From Sphingopyxis fribergensis (lineage in GTDB: Bacteria > Pseudomonadota > Alphaproteobacteria > Sphingomonadales > Sphingomonadaceae): a stretch of 64,000 nucleotides of DNA. The stretch covers positions 2,146,501 to 2,210,500 of the forward strand of contig NZ_CP009122.1 in assembly GCF_000803645.1 (NCBI RefSeq), given 5' to 3'. The notes beneath the pieces are model-generated. The model was not told where the DNA came from and ran no database searches. It saw only the letters and a program-made list of their open reading frames with translations. Shown one piece after another: positions 46,621 through 55,075 of this stretch. Made by a program: the position numbers and the translations under genes. Position 1 is the stretch's first letter. Each line of letters starts with the position of its first letter.

Positions 46621-48482
46621 TAGCCTAGCGCCTCCTCGATCGCCGCTTCGATTTCGGCGATGGTGAAGGGCTGGCCCGACACCTTGTTCACCGGTTTCGC
46701 GTCGACCAGATATTGGTCGCGCAGCACGGTCTTGAGCTGGCCGGTGTTCATTTCGGGCACGATCACCTGATCATAGCTTTTGAGAAGTTCGCCGAGATTG
46801 GCGGGCAGCGGCCAGATGTGGCGGATGTGGATATGGCTGACGTCGGCGCCCTGTGCCCGCTGGCGGCGCACCGCCTGGTGGATCGGGCCGAAGGTCGAGC
46901 CCCAGCCGACGACCGCGAGCTTGCCGCCCTCGGCGCCGAGTTCGACGACCTGGTCGGGGACCTTGACGCCGTCGATCTTGGCCTTGCGGATGTCGGTCAT
47001 CGCCTGGTGGTTCGATGCTTCGTAATTGATGTGGCCGGTATCGATTTCCTTCTCGATCCCGCCGATGCGGTGAAGCAGGCCGGGGGTGCCGGGCTTGACC
47101 CACGGGCGCTTGAGTTTCTCGTCGCGGCCATAGGGCTTGAAGCCGTCTTCCGGGGCCTCGGTGAGGAATTCCACGGGGAAGGCTTCGTAGGTCGTGAGGT
47201 CGGGCACGGCCCAAGGCTCGGCGGCGTTGGCGATATAGCCGTCGGTGAGCAGGATCACCGGGGTCATATATTGCACCGCGATGCGCACCGCCTCGATCGC
47301 GCATTCGAACGCGTCGCCGGGCGAGCACGCGGCGATGACGGGCATCGGGGCGTCGCCGTTGCGGCCATAAACCGCCTGATAGAGATCCGACTGCTCGGTC
47401 TTGGTCGGCAGCCCGGTCGAAGGGCCGCCGCGCTGTGAATTGACGATGATCAGCGGCAATTCGGTCATGATCGCGAGGCCCATCGCCTCGCCTTTCAGCG
47501 CGATGCCGGGCCCCGACGAGCTGGTGACGCCGAGCGAACCGCCATAGCTCGCGCCGATCGCCGAACAGATCGCGGCGATTTCGTCCTCGGCCTGGAAGGT
47601 CGTGACGTCATATTCCTTGAGCCGCGACAGATGATGCAGGATCGCCGACGCGGGCGTGATCGGATAGCCGCCAAAGAACATCGGCAGCTTGGCAAGCTGC
47701 GCGCCCGCGACAAGACCAAGCGCGATGCCTTCGGCGCCGGTCAGCGTGCGGTAGAGGCCGGGCGCCACTGGCGCCGGATCGACATGATGCTGCTTGAGCG
47801 GCCCCGCGAGTTCGGCGGTTTCACCGTAAGCGTGCCCGGCGTTGAGCGCGGCGACGTTCGCGGCGGCGAGATCGGGCGCCTTTGCGAATTTCGCATTGAG
47901 CCAGTCAATCAGCGGCTGGCGATCACGATCGAACATCCAGAGCGCGAGCCCCAGCGTCCACATATTCTTGCAGCGTAAAGCTTCCTTGTTGCCGAGGCCA
48001 AAGGGCTTCACCGCGTCCATCGTCAGCTGGCTGATGTTAAGCTTCAAGAGCTGCCATTTGGCGAGGCTGCCGTCGTCGAGCGGGTTCGCCGCATATTTAG
48101 CCTTGGCAAGGTTGCGGTCGTTAAACTCGCCCTCGTCGGCGATGATGAGCCCGCCCTGCTTGAGCGAAGGCACATTGGTCTTGAGCGCCGCGGGGTTCAT
48201 CGCGACAAGCACGTCGGGCGCGTCGCCCGCGGTGTCGATCGCCGACGATCCGAAATTGATCTGGAACGCAGACACGCCGAACAATGTGCCCTGCGGTGCG
48301 CGAATTTCTGCGGGAAAGTCGGGGAAGGTCGCGAAGTCGTTGCCCGCGAGTGCAGACGACAGCGTAAATTGACCGCCGGTCAACTGCATCCCGTCGCCAC
48401 TGTCCCCGGCAAATCGTACCACTACCGCATCCGAAAGGGGGGACTGCCGTTTGCCGGCCTGGTCCACTACCGCTGTCGCCAT
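46620..48482 (-). CDS. korA: 2-oxoacid:ferredoxin oxidoreductase alpha subunit
   Basis: 620-residue subunit with gamma and alpha domains fused. An N-terminal gamma domain has VVVRFAGDSGDGMQLTGGQF and PAEIRAPQGTLFGVSAFQIN; the alpha domain has FGGYPITPASAILHHLSRLK and SSSGPGIALKGEAMGLAIM, typical of the Kor/Oor type. The ATG at 48482 (MATAVVDQAG) was chosen over 48548. Divergent from the esterase gene across 183 bp. The 2-oxoglutarate assignment over other 2-oxoacids is by family similarity only. Confidence 0.92.
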   Translation of the reverse strand: MATAVVDQAGKRQSPLSDAVVVRFAGDSGDGMQLTGGQFTLSSALAGNDFATFPDFPAEIRAPQGTLFGVSAFQINFGSSAIDTAGDAPDVLVAMNPAALKTNVPSLKQGGLIIADEGEFNDRNLAKAKYAANPLDDGSLAKWQLLKLNISQLTMDAVKPFGLGNKEALRCKNMWTLGLALWMFDRDRQPLIDWLNAKFAKAPDLAAANVAALNAGHAYGETAELAGPLKQHHVDPAPVAPGLYRTLTGAEGIALGLVAGAQLAKLPMFFGGYPITPASAILHHLSRLKEYDVTTFQAEDEIAAICSAIGASYGGSLGVTSSSGPGIALKGEAMGLAIMTELPLIIVNSQRGGPSTGLPTKTEQSDLYQAVYGRNGDAPMPVIAACSPGDAFECAIEAVRIAVQYMTPVILLTDGYIANAAEPWAVPDLTTYEAFPVEFLTEAPEDGFKPYGRDEKLKRPWVKPGTPGLLHRIGGIEKEIDTGHINYEASNHQAMTDIRKAKIDGVKVPDQVVELGAEGGKLAVVGWGSTFGPIHQAVRRQRAQGADVSHIHIRHIWPLPANLGELLKSYDQVIVPEMNTGQLKTVLRDQYLVDAKPVNKVSGQPFTIAEIEAAIEEALG

Positions 48483-48665
48483 TTTCTTTGTCTGCCTCAA
48501 TTTGCGAACCTGTAACGATGGCGTAGGCCCGTGCGCGCCAAGCCGCAATTGAGAAAAAATTGTGCGCTGCGAAGCGGGAAGCGCAGGTGAGTTTCATTTC
48601 GGGATTGAATTTGCGCCGCCGATACCGAATAGCATGGCAAAAATGGCGATCAGGGAGAGACGCAG

Positions 48666-49613
48666 ATGACCGACAGCACCACCCACTTTACGCGCCCCGA
48701 CGTGGCGGCTTTCCTCGCCTTCCTGAACGCGCAAGAAGGCCCAAAGATGGAAGAGATGCCGCCCGAGGCCGCGCGCGAAATGTTCCGCGTGATGGGCCAA
48801 CTCGCCGACGTGCCGCGCGGCGAAATCGCCAAGGTCGAAGATCGGGCGATTCCGGGGCCGGCAGGTGATATCCCGATCCGCATCTATGACAATCGCCCCG
48901 ACCGCACCCCCGGACCGGTGATGGTCTTTTATCACGGCGGCGGCTGGGTGATTGGCGATCTCGACACGCACGACGCCTATTGCGCCGAAGCGGCGCGGCT
49001 GCTCGACATGCCGGTGATCGCGATCGACTATCGCCTCGCGCCAGAACACCCCTTCCCCGCCGCTCCGGAGGATTGCGAAGCGGCGACGCGCTGGGTCGCC
49101 GACAATATCCCTTGCACCGGGCTAGTACTTTCGGGCGAAAGCGCCGGCGGCAATCTGACCATCGCGACCGCATTGGCGCTGCGCGACAAGCCGGCGTCGA
49201 AGCCGGTGATCGCCATCCATCCGATCTATCCTGCAGTGACGACGCACGACGACTGGCAAAGCTATCGCGATTTCGGCGAGGGCCATTTGCTCACGACGGG
49301 CAGCATGACCTGGTTCGGAAACCATTACGCCGCCGATCCTGCCGATTATCGCGCCTCGCCGCTCGATTTCCCAGCCGAGGGCCTGCCGCCGACGCTGCTC
49401 GTCACTGCAGGGCTCGACCCGCTGCGCGATCAGGGCCGCGCCTATGCCGCCAAGCTGATCGAGGCCGGGGTGCCCACCACATACCGCGAGGCGACGGGCA
49501 CGATTCACGGCTATATCAACCTGTCGCAGGGCATCCCGAGCGCCAAAGAAGATATTCGCGGGGCATTGACCGTATTGAAAGCAATCGTCGCCGAAGCTAC
49601 CGGGGCGGCATGA
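48666..49613 (+). CDS. Alpha/beta hydrolase (HSL family esterase)
   Basis: 315-residue esterase of the hormone-sensitive lipase group. Seen: VFYHGGGWVIGDLDTHDAYC (HGGG oxyanion hole) and LVLSGESAGGNLTIATALAL (GxSxG nucleophile in GESAGG), with ATGTIHGYINLSQ supplying the catalytic His. Probably hydrolyses short-chain esters in the cytoplasm; no signal peptide. RBS GGGAGAGAC upstream. Its stop overlaps the rppH start (ATGA). Confidence 0.9.
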   Translation: MTDSTTHFTRPDVAAFLAFLNAQEGPKMEEMPPEAAREMFRVMGQLADVPRGEIAKVEDRAIPGPAGDIPIRIYDNRPDRTPGPVMVFYHGGGWVIGDLDTHDAYCAEAARLLDMPVIAIDYRLAPEHPFPAAPEDCEAATRWVADNIPCTGLVLSGESAGGNLTIATALALRDKPASKPVIAIHPIYPAVTTHDDWQSYRDFGEGHLLTTGSMTWFGNHYAADPADYRASPLDFPAEGLPPTLLVTAGLDPLRDQGRAYAAKLIEAGVPTTYREATGTIHGYINLSQGIPSAKEDIRGALTVLKAIVAEATGAA

Positions 49614-50086
49614 TCGATCACAGCGCCCTTCCCTATCGCCCCTGTGCCGGCGTCATGCTCGCCAATCGCGGCGGCCGCGTCTTTGTGGGCCAACGACTCG
49701 ATACCACGACCGAAGCCTGGCAAATGCCGCAAGGCGGGTTCGACGAGGGCGAGGATGCCGAGGAAGCCGCGATCCGCGAACTCGGCGAGGAAACCGGCAT
49801 CCATGGCGGGCTGGTCGAGATCATCGCGCGCAGCCGCGAGGAATATTTTTACGACCTGCCCGACCATCTGATCGGCAAGATGTGGGGCGGCAAATATCGC
49901 GGCCAGCGCCAGCACTGGTTCCTGATGCGCTTCATGGGCGAAGACAGCGACGTCAATATCCACACCAAGCACCAGGAATTCCGGGCGTGGAAATGGGCCG
50001 AACTGAACGAGATCGAGAAATTGATCGTGCCGTTCAAGCGGGTGCTTTACCGCGGGCTGGTCGAAGAATTCGGCCCCCTCGTCTGA
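49610..50086 (+). CDS. rppH: RNA pyrophosphohydrolase RppH (Nudix)
   Basis: 158-residue Nudix enzyme that removes pyrophosphate from mRNA 5' ends to start RNase E decay. The family start YRPCAGVMLANRGGRVFVGQ is followed by GGFDEGEDAEEAAIRELGEE, fitting the Nudix box GX5EX7REUXEEXGU. The RppH features FLMRFMGEDSDVNIHTKHQE and FRAWKWAELNEIEKLIV are also present. Coupled by 4 bp to the esterase gene upstream. Its last 40 bp overlap the end of the opposing uracil-DNA glycosylase gene. Confidence 0.93.
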   Translation: MIDHSALPYRPCAGVMLANRGGRVFVGQRLDTTTEAWQMPQGGFDEGEDAEEAAIRELGEETGIHGGLVEIIARSREEYFYDLPDHLIGKMWGGKYRGQRQHWFLMRFMGEDSDVNIHTKHQEFRAWKWAELNEIEKLIVPFKRVLYRGLVEEFGPLV

Positions 50087-50736
50087 TCCTTGAGCGCGAT
50101 CGCGGTGCGAAAAACGTCGGCGAACATAGCCGCGGTCAGCCGCCCAGTGTTCGTGTTGTAGCGCGAGCAGTGATAGCTATCGATGAGATACCGTCCGTCA
50201 GACAGTATATGAATAGCGCCATGGGCAAATGGAAAGGCCGCGAGGCGCATGCCCGCCGCCCTAAGCGTCGCATTGTGCGCGATCCGCCCGAGCGCAATGA
50301 CCACCCGGACCTTCGGCAAGGCCGCAAGCTGCGTTTCGAAAAAAGGTCGGCAGTTCGCGATTTCGGCGGGCGTGGGCTTATTCTGCGGCGGCAGGCATTT
50401 GACGCTGTTGACGATAATCGCGCCCTCGAGCGTCAGACCGTCGTCGATGCGCGCGTCGTAGCGGCCGTTGCCAAGCCCGAATTCGGCGAGCGTCGCAAAC
50501 AGGAGGTCTCCGGCATAGTCGCCCGTGAACGGTCGGCCCGTCCGGTTCGCGCCATGCTTGCCCGGTGCCAGCCCCGCGAAAGCCAGCCAAGCATCGGGAT
50601 CGCCGAAGGCATAGACGGGCGCGTTCCACCAATCGGGATACTCCGCTTGGCATTCGCGCCGAAACGCGACCAGCCGCGGACATCGGGGGCAGTCGCGTGG
50701 CGGCTCGGTTCCGGGCAATGGGCTGTCAATTTCCAC
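50047..50736 (-). CDS. udgB: Type 5 uracil-DNA glycosylase (UdgB)
   Basis: About 229 residues from the GTG at 50736. The segment RDCPRCPRLVAFRRECQAEY has the cysteines of the Fe-S cluster; AFAGLAPGKHGANRTGRPFT is the family-5 uracil-binding motif A (GLAPG...H), NSVKCLPPQNKPTPAEIANC adds cysteine ligands, and DSYHCSRYNTNTGRL is the second catalytic motif. Removes uracil, and perhaps hypoxanthine, from DNA in base-excision repair. An ATG at 50772 is also in frame but would overlap folK. Overlaps the end of rppH on the opposite strand. Confidence 0.9.
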   Translation of the reverse strand: MEIDSPLPGTEPPRDCPRCPRLVAFRRECQAEYPDWWNAPVYAFGDPDAWLAFAGLAPGKHGANRTGRPFTGDYAGDLLFATLAEFGLGNGRYDARIDDGLTLEGAIIVNSVKCLPPQNKPTPAEIANCRPFFETQLAALPKVRVVIALGRIAHNATLRAAGMRLAAFPFAHGAIHILSDGRYLIDSYHCSRYNTNTGRLTAAMFADVFRTAIALKDQTRGPNSSTSPR

Positions 50737-50759
50737 GCATCTGCGATAGGCGCGAGGGG

Positions 50760-51281
50760 ATGAGCAACGCAATGCCGCTTCCTCTCTACGCCATCGGCCT
50801 CGGGTCGAACCGCCGCCATGCGCGCTTCGGCGACCCGCGCGCAGTGCTGCTCGCCGCGCTTGCCGCGCTGGAGAGCGACGATATCGAGGCGGTCGACGCG
50901 AGCCCGATCATCGCCAGCGATCCGCTCGGCCCGTCGCGCCGCCGCTATGCCAACGCCGTCGCTCTCGTCGCCTCGCCGCTCAGCCCGCCCGAAATGCTTG
51001 AGCGGCTGCAGGAAATCGAGACGAGCTTCGGCCGCCGCACCGGCCAGCGCTGGAGCGCGCGGACGCTCGATCTCGATATCCTGCTCTGGTCGGGCGGCAC
51101 CTGGTCCGACGCCGCGCTGACGATCCCGCATCCCGCCATAGAACAGCGCGCATTCGTGCTCGGCCCGCTCCGCGCAATCGTCCCCGAATGGCCGCACCCG
51201 CTGCACGGCCGCAGCGTGCGCCAACTCGCCGCGCGCCTTGCACGTCCAAAGCCGGTTGACCGGGGCGCATCGGCGCACTAG
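50760..51281 (+). CDS. folK: 2-amino-4-hydroxy-6-hydroxymethyldihydropteridine pyrophosphokinase FolK
   Basis: 173-residue kinase of folate synthesis, transferring pyrophosphate from ATP to the pterin. Seen: YAIGLGSNRRHARFGDPRAV, RRYANAVALVASPLSPPEML, RWSARTLDLDILLWSGG (the DLDIL Mg site) and IPHPAIEQRAFVLGPLRAI. RBS GCGAGGGG precedes the ATG at 50760. tRNA-Lys follows after 43 bp. Confidence 0.92.
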   Translation: MSNAMPLPLYAIGLGSNRRHARFGDPRAVLLAALAALESDDIEAVDASPIIASDPLGPSRRRYANAVALVASPLSPPEMLERLQEIETSFGRRTGQRWSARTLDLDILLWSGGTWSDAALTIPHPAIEQRAFVLGPLRAIVPEWPHPLHGRSVRQLAARLARPKPVDRGASAH

Positions 51282-51324
51282 GGCGACGGCTCACTTCGCG
51301 AGGCCGCTTTGCCGCCGCCGCGAT

Positions 51325-51400
51325 GGGCCCTTAGCTCAGTCGGTAGAGCAACTGACTTTTAATCAGTAGGTCGCTGGTTCGAACCCAGCAGGGCTCACCA
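51325..51400 (+). tRNA. tRNA-Lys (anticodon TTT)
   Basis: 76 nt including encoded CCA. Acceptor stem GGGCCCT pairs with AGGGCTC (one G-U). Anticodon stem ACTGA/TCAGT encloses C-T-T-T-T-A-A, giving anticodon TTT. D-loop AGTCGGTAGAGC and T-arm GGTTCGAACC are canonical. Confidence 0.97.
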
Positions 51401-51568
51401 TATTTCAGTTCCGGCGCGTGATCCCGCAACGACAATCGTGCCGGTCTTGCGTGTGAATTTACGTTTGCCTCGCTATGAGCAACAAAGACGGCCCGATCCA
51501 AAAGGGGCGCGTCCAGTAGCTAGATCGCTGAGCTTGCGGCAAGCCGGCGCAGGAAATGGGGACGAGAT

Positions 51569-52570
51569 TTGACGACGCTCATCACTGGTGCGGCTGGTTT
51601 TATCGGGATGCATGTCGCCGCCGCTTTGCTTGATCGCGGCGAGCGCGTGGTCGGGATGGACAATTTCACACCCTATTATTCGCTCGACCTCAAGCGCGCT
51701 CGGGTTGCGCGCCTCAAAGCGCACCGGAGCGAAGCCTTTTTATTTCTTGACCTCGATTTTGGCGATGCCGACGCGCTCGCCCGGGCGCTCGCTACGACGA
51801 CAATCGACCGGATCGTTCACCTTGGCGCGCAACCCGGCGTGCGCTACTCGCTGGAAAATCCCGCCGCCTACATCCACTCGAATGTTTCCGGGCATGTCAA
51901 TATTCTGGAGTTGGCGCGCGACAGGGCCGTTTCGCACTTGGTGTACGCCTCGTCCTCGTCGGTCTACGGACTGCGCTCTGACACGCCTTTCCGGGTGTCC
52001 GATCGCGCCGATACGCCGATTTCGCTCTATGCGGCGACAAAACGCGCCGACGAACTGATGAGCGAAACCTATGCGCATCTATTCCGGATCCCGCAGACGG
52101 GCCTGCGCTTCTTTACCGTATATGGGCCATGGGGCAGACCAGATATGGCGGTGTGGAAGTTCACCGAGGCGGTACTGCAGGGCCATCCCATCGACGTTTA
52201 CAATCACGGCGACATGCTTCGCGATTTCACCTTTATCGACGATATCGTAAACGGCGTCGTCCTGGCGCTCGACCACCCTCCCCAAGACGATGGTCGAGAA
52301 AAACCGGGGGGCTTCACGACGCCTCATCGCTTGTATAACATCGGCAACAATCGCCCTGAGCAATTGACCGACCTGATCAAAGCGATCGAAGAAGCGTGCG
52401 AACGAAAAGCCGAGATAAACCCCCTACCAATGCAAGATGGTGACGTTTATCAAACATTTGCGGATATCGACGACATTAGCCGGGATCTCGGCTTTGCTCC
52501 GACAACGCCCCTGGGAATCGGAATTCCGGCCTTCGTCAATTGGTACAGGGGAGAATGGGCGAAGCGTTGA
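51569..52570 (+). CDS. NAD-dependent epimerase, UDP-glucuronate 4-epimerase type
   Basis: 333-residue SDR-extended enzyme. The NAD loop LITGAAGFIGMHVAAALLDR and the catalytic YAATK (in SLYAATKRADELMSE) are visible, followed by FTVYGPWGRPDMAVWKFTEA, typical of UDP-glucuronate or GDP-mannose epimerase/dehydratase relatives. It makes a sugar nucleotide for capsule or lipopolysaccharide. Starts at TTG behind GGGGACGAG. GC (about 55%) is below the window average, and the gene lies just after tRNA-Lys, so it may have been acquired. No other sugar gene is beside it. Confidence 0.85.
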   Translation: MTTLITGAAGFIGMHVAAALLDRGERVVGMDNFTPYYSLDLKRARVARLKAHRSEAFLFLDLDFGDADALARALATTTIDRIVHLGAQPGVRYSLENPAAYIHSNVSGHVNILELARDRAVSHLVYASSSSVYGLRSDTPFRVSDRADTPISLYAATKRADELMSETYAHLFRIPQTGLRFFTVYGPWGRPDMAVWKFTEAVLQGHPIDVYNHGDMLRDFTFIDDIVNGVVLALDHPPQDDGREKPGGFTTPHRLYNIGNNRPEQLTDLIKAIEEACERKAEINPLPMQDGDVYQTFADIDDISRDLGFAPTTPLGIGIPAFVNWYRGEWAKR

Positions 52571-52729
52571 GGCCGCCGGTTGGGCATCGATCGAGGCGGT
52601 CGACACCGACACGCCGGCATCGGCGCGCGACGTACTCGTCGTTTCGGTCGTCGACATTTTCCTCGACGGCGTCGAATATCGAAGCGCGCCGCAGGGCCGC
52701 TAAGTCGATCCACTGCGCACGCGCCGCAC
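52571..52729. other. 159-bp gap between epimerase and nrsF
   Basis: No coding signal I trust; the short plus-strand frame reaching 52703 begins inside the epimerase gene and its sequence is unlike any family I know. No terminator hairpin recognised. Confidence 0.5.
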
Positions 52730-53377
52730 TTACCAGCGCAAGAAGCGCGGCAAGAGCAGGCGCCCGGCGATCCCCAAAACAGGCACCGCCGACGCATGCC
52801 AGAGCGTGATATGAACAAGGTCGTCGCTCGAGCAGAGCAGCGCGATGATCGTTGCTCCCGCCGCCCCCGCCGCGATCCCGATCACCCAACCTGCCCGTGT
52901 CGGCGAGGTCGGCGCGCCCGCCCTGAGCCACAGGAACAGCGCGGCGCCGACACCCAGCCCCGCAACCACGCCTTGGACGAGGCACTGTCCGTCGAAGCCG
53001 CGATGCGCCGTCTCGGCCGCGGCGTGACCACCGCCGAAAAATACGAACAGCGCCGCGAACGGCAGCGCCAAAAGCGCCCCGACCGCCCAGCGCCAGCCGC
53101 CATAGTCGCGCCCGACGCCCGGCAAACCCATGCGGAGCGCGCTCCATGCCGCCGCGATACCCGCGGCAGCGATGAGCCAGAAGGTGAGCATCGAAACCGG
53201 CGGCATCGCGCCCTCGGCAAGGTCATGCCGCGCCCCGAACAGCGCGACCAAGGCGGCGCCGACGCCTAGCCATCCTGCCGCGACCCACAAAGACCCACGC
53301 GCGACGCGCCGCGGGCGCACCGGTTTCAGATCGCCTGCCAGCCCGTCGATCAGATCGTCGATCGATGCGTCGTTCAT
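52730..53377 (-). CDS. nrsF: Membrane anti-sigma factor NrsF (DUF1109)
   Basis: 215-residue membrane protein with a short cytoplasmic N-terminus and about six helices (residues ~29-47, 62-80, 98-115, 133-150, 163-182, 197-209). In Caulobacter, NrsF holds SigF inactive and releases it on heavy-metal stress. It has exactly two cysteines, C132 and C182, which correspond by position to the pair reported important in Caulobacter (C131/C181, from memory). Starts 1 bp after sigF, so it is the last gene of the bufferin operon. Confidence 0.88.
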   Translation of the reverse strand: MNDASIDDLIDGLAGDLKPVRPRRVARGSLWVAAGWLGVGAALVALFGARHDLAEGAMPPVSMLTFWLIAAAGIAAAWSALRMGLPGVGRDYGGWRWAVGALLALPFAALFVFFGGGHAAAETAHRGFDGQCLVQGVVAGLGVGAALFLWLRAGAPTSPTRAGWVIGIAAGAAGATIIALLCSSDDLVHITLWHASAVPVLGIAGRLLLPRFLRW

Positions 53378-53378
53378 C

Positions 53379-53900
53379 TCATTCACTCTCAATCAGTTCG
53401 GCGAGTTTCTTGAGCCCGCGATGGATATTCACTTTGACCAGCGATTCGCTCTGGCCGCTAATTTTGGACGCCTCTGCGATCGAGGCGCCCTCGATCTTGA
53501 CCAGCGTGATCGCCTGCGCCTGCCCCGGCGGCAGCAGCGTCAGCAGATGATCGATGCTGAGCTTTGCGTGCACCGCCTCGTCCTCGGCGCCCACCGCGGC
53601 GTCATTGTCGCCAAGCTCGGCTTCGTCGCGCTGGCGGCGGAGCATGTCGATCCAGCGATAGCGCGCGATGGCAGCTAACCAGGGTAGAAAGGCGCGCCCG
53701 CTGTCCCATGTCGCAAGCTTGCGGTGCATCGACACCAAAGTTTCCTGCACCAGATCGTCGATGTGATGTGCCGCGATCCTTCGCGCAAAATAGCGCGTCA
53801 GCCATTGGCGGCTGTCGACGAGCAGCGCGCGATAGGCCGCGCGATCCCCCCGCTGTGATGCGGCCATCAAGCGCGCCAGCGAAGGTTCGTCGATGCTCAT
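53379..53900 (-). CDS. sigF: ECF RNA polymerase sigma factor, SigF-like
   Basis: 173-residue extracytoplasmic-function sigma factor. Region 2 contains DLVQETLVSMHRKLATWDSG and AFLPWLAAIARYRWIDMLRR; region 4 contains ITLVKIEGASIAEASKISGQ and SLVKVNIHRGLKKLAELI. Its neighbours (DUF1109 anti-sigma, DoxX, DUF2063, DUF692, DUF2282) identify it as the Caulobacter SigF group that responds to heavy metals. The start overlaps the DoxX gene stop (ATGA at 53897-53900). It probably activates its own operon from the promoter before bufA. Confidence 0.9.
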   Translation of the reverse strand: MSIDEPSLARLMAASQRGDRAAYRALLVDSRQWLTRYFARRIAAHHIDDLVQETLVSMHRKLATWDSGRAFLPWLAAIARYRWIDMLRRQRDEAELGDNDAAVGAEDEAVHAKLSIDHLLTLLPPGQAQAITLVKIEGASIAEASKISGQSESLVKVNIHRGLKKLAELIESE

Positions 53901-54355
53901 TTCGCGCGCACCCTAGCAACAAGCCCGTCGAGCGAGAACAGGCCGCCGCCGCGCACGATCAGAATCGCCGCCATCGCCGCCCACAAGGAATGAACTGGCC
54001 ACCAGGCGTCGGGGAAGACGAAGATCTGGATGACGAACGTCATCACGAGCAGCGCACCCGCCGAAAAGCGCGTTGCGACGCCAAAAAGGAGCAGCATCGG
54101 AAAGAAATGTTCGGCGAAGGTGGTCAGTGGAACCGCAAGAACAGGGTCGAGCGGCAGGCCTGAAAATTCGCTCCGAAACAGGTCATATTGCGAGGGGTCG
54201 ATCTGCAGGAAACTACCCTCGACGACCTTGGTCTGACCCGAACGCCAGAACACGCCCGCCAGCGCGAGGCGCAACAAGAACAGCGCAATGCCTTCGAAAA
54301 GGCGCGATCCGGCGAGCGCGACGCCGCGATCATAAAATCCGACAATCCGGTTCAT
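53897..54355 (-). CDS. DoxX family membrane protein
   Basis: 152-residue membrane protein with four helices. FEGIALFLLRLALAGVFWRS opens with the DoxX pattern, followed by VPLTTFAEHFFPMLLLFGVA and VIQIFVFPDAWWPVHSLWAA. DoxX proteins often accompany metal and redox stress systems; in bufferin operons this protein is sometimes called BufD. Its exact role is unknown. 3 bp after bufC and overlapping sigF by 4 bp. Confidence 0.85.
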   Translation of the reverse strand: MNRIVGFYDRGVALAGSRLFEGIALFLLRLALAGVFWRSGQTKVVEGSFLQIDPSQYDLFRSEFSGLPLDPVLAVPLTTFAEHFFPMLLLFGVATRFSAGALLVMTFVIQIFVFPDAWWPVHSLWAAMAAILIVRGGGLFSLDGLVARVRAK

Positions 54356-54358
54356 CTC

Positions 54359-55075
54359 TCAAACCTTTTCAAAAGCCCCTGCGTCGATCAGCGCCGCAAT
54401 CGCGGCACCGCCGTCATCATGATGTTCGGCCAGATGCGCGATGAGGTTACCGATCGGGCAAATTTCCTGCGCAATGGCGATGGCGGCGGCATCGGCGTTC
54501 TCGACCGCGAACAACCGGACCTCCGCGCGGGGGCGTGTGATGAGCAATCCCGTAACGTCCGGAGCAAAGGCCGGATCGACGAGCGGCGCAGCATCGCTCG
54601 AGAGCGTCACAATGCGCGCCGCAGGATGACAGCGAACCGCGAGACCGAGCAGGCCGGCTTCGCACAGTCCAGCGAGATCAGCGAGCGTCAGCGCGAGCTT
54701 CTCAGCAGCATTATAGCTTTCAAACCACGCTCGTTCGGCCCGCGCCAGATCGGCGGCGAGCGGATCGGCCAGCCATGCGGAAAAGTCGGCGCCGATATCG
54801 GACAACGACCGGCGCTGCGCCCCGCCCGCCTCGATAAAGTCACGCGACAGCCGGTTGAACTCATCCTCGCCCAGAAAGGCACGGGTGCGCGGGAAACTGT
54901 CTTCCAGCGCGACGAGCCGAGCGTGCGAAATCGTGTTCGCATGAACACGCAGCCCGCGCAGCACTGCGGCCTCGCTTCCGGCGAACAGGCCGTGGGGCAA
55001 ATGGCCCGGGCCATGCAGCAAGGTCGCGATGATCGCCGCTTGGTCAAACACCGGCGGGTTCCCGCAGCAGGCCAT
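54359..55075 (-). CDS. bufC: DUF2063 protein, bufferin maturation partner BufC
   Basis: 238-residue protein with an N-terminal DUF2063 DNA-binding-like domain (VLRGLRVHANTISHARLVAL, SFPRTRAFLGEDEFNRLSRD). The C-terminal part probably grips the precursor peptide for the MNIO enzyme; DUF2063 proteins act as recognition partners for these enzymes. It starts 32 bp inside the end of bufB (55044-55075 shared), showing tight coupling. Confidence 0.85.
   Translation of the reverse strand: MACCGNPPVFDQAAIIATLLHGPGHLPHGLFAGSEAAVLRGLRVHANTISHARLVALEDSFPRTRAFLGEDEFNRLSRDFIEAGGAQRRSLSDIGADFSAWLADPLAADLARAERAWFESYNAAEKLALTLADLAGLCEAGLLGLAVRCHPAARIVTLSSDAAPLVDPAFAPDVTGLLITRPRAEVRLFAVENADAAAIAIAQEICPIGNLIAHLAEHHDDGGAAIAALIDAGAFEKV

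Noticed and set aside
52437..52703. 88-residue plus-strand open frame across the epimerase end
   Set aside because: Mostly inside the epimerase gene in another frame; no family, no ribosome-binding site.
51401..52729. Attachment-site copy of the tRNA-Lys 3' end
   Set aside because: Looked for a repeat of the T-arm/CCA segment downstream and saw none.
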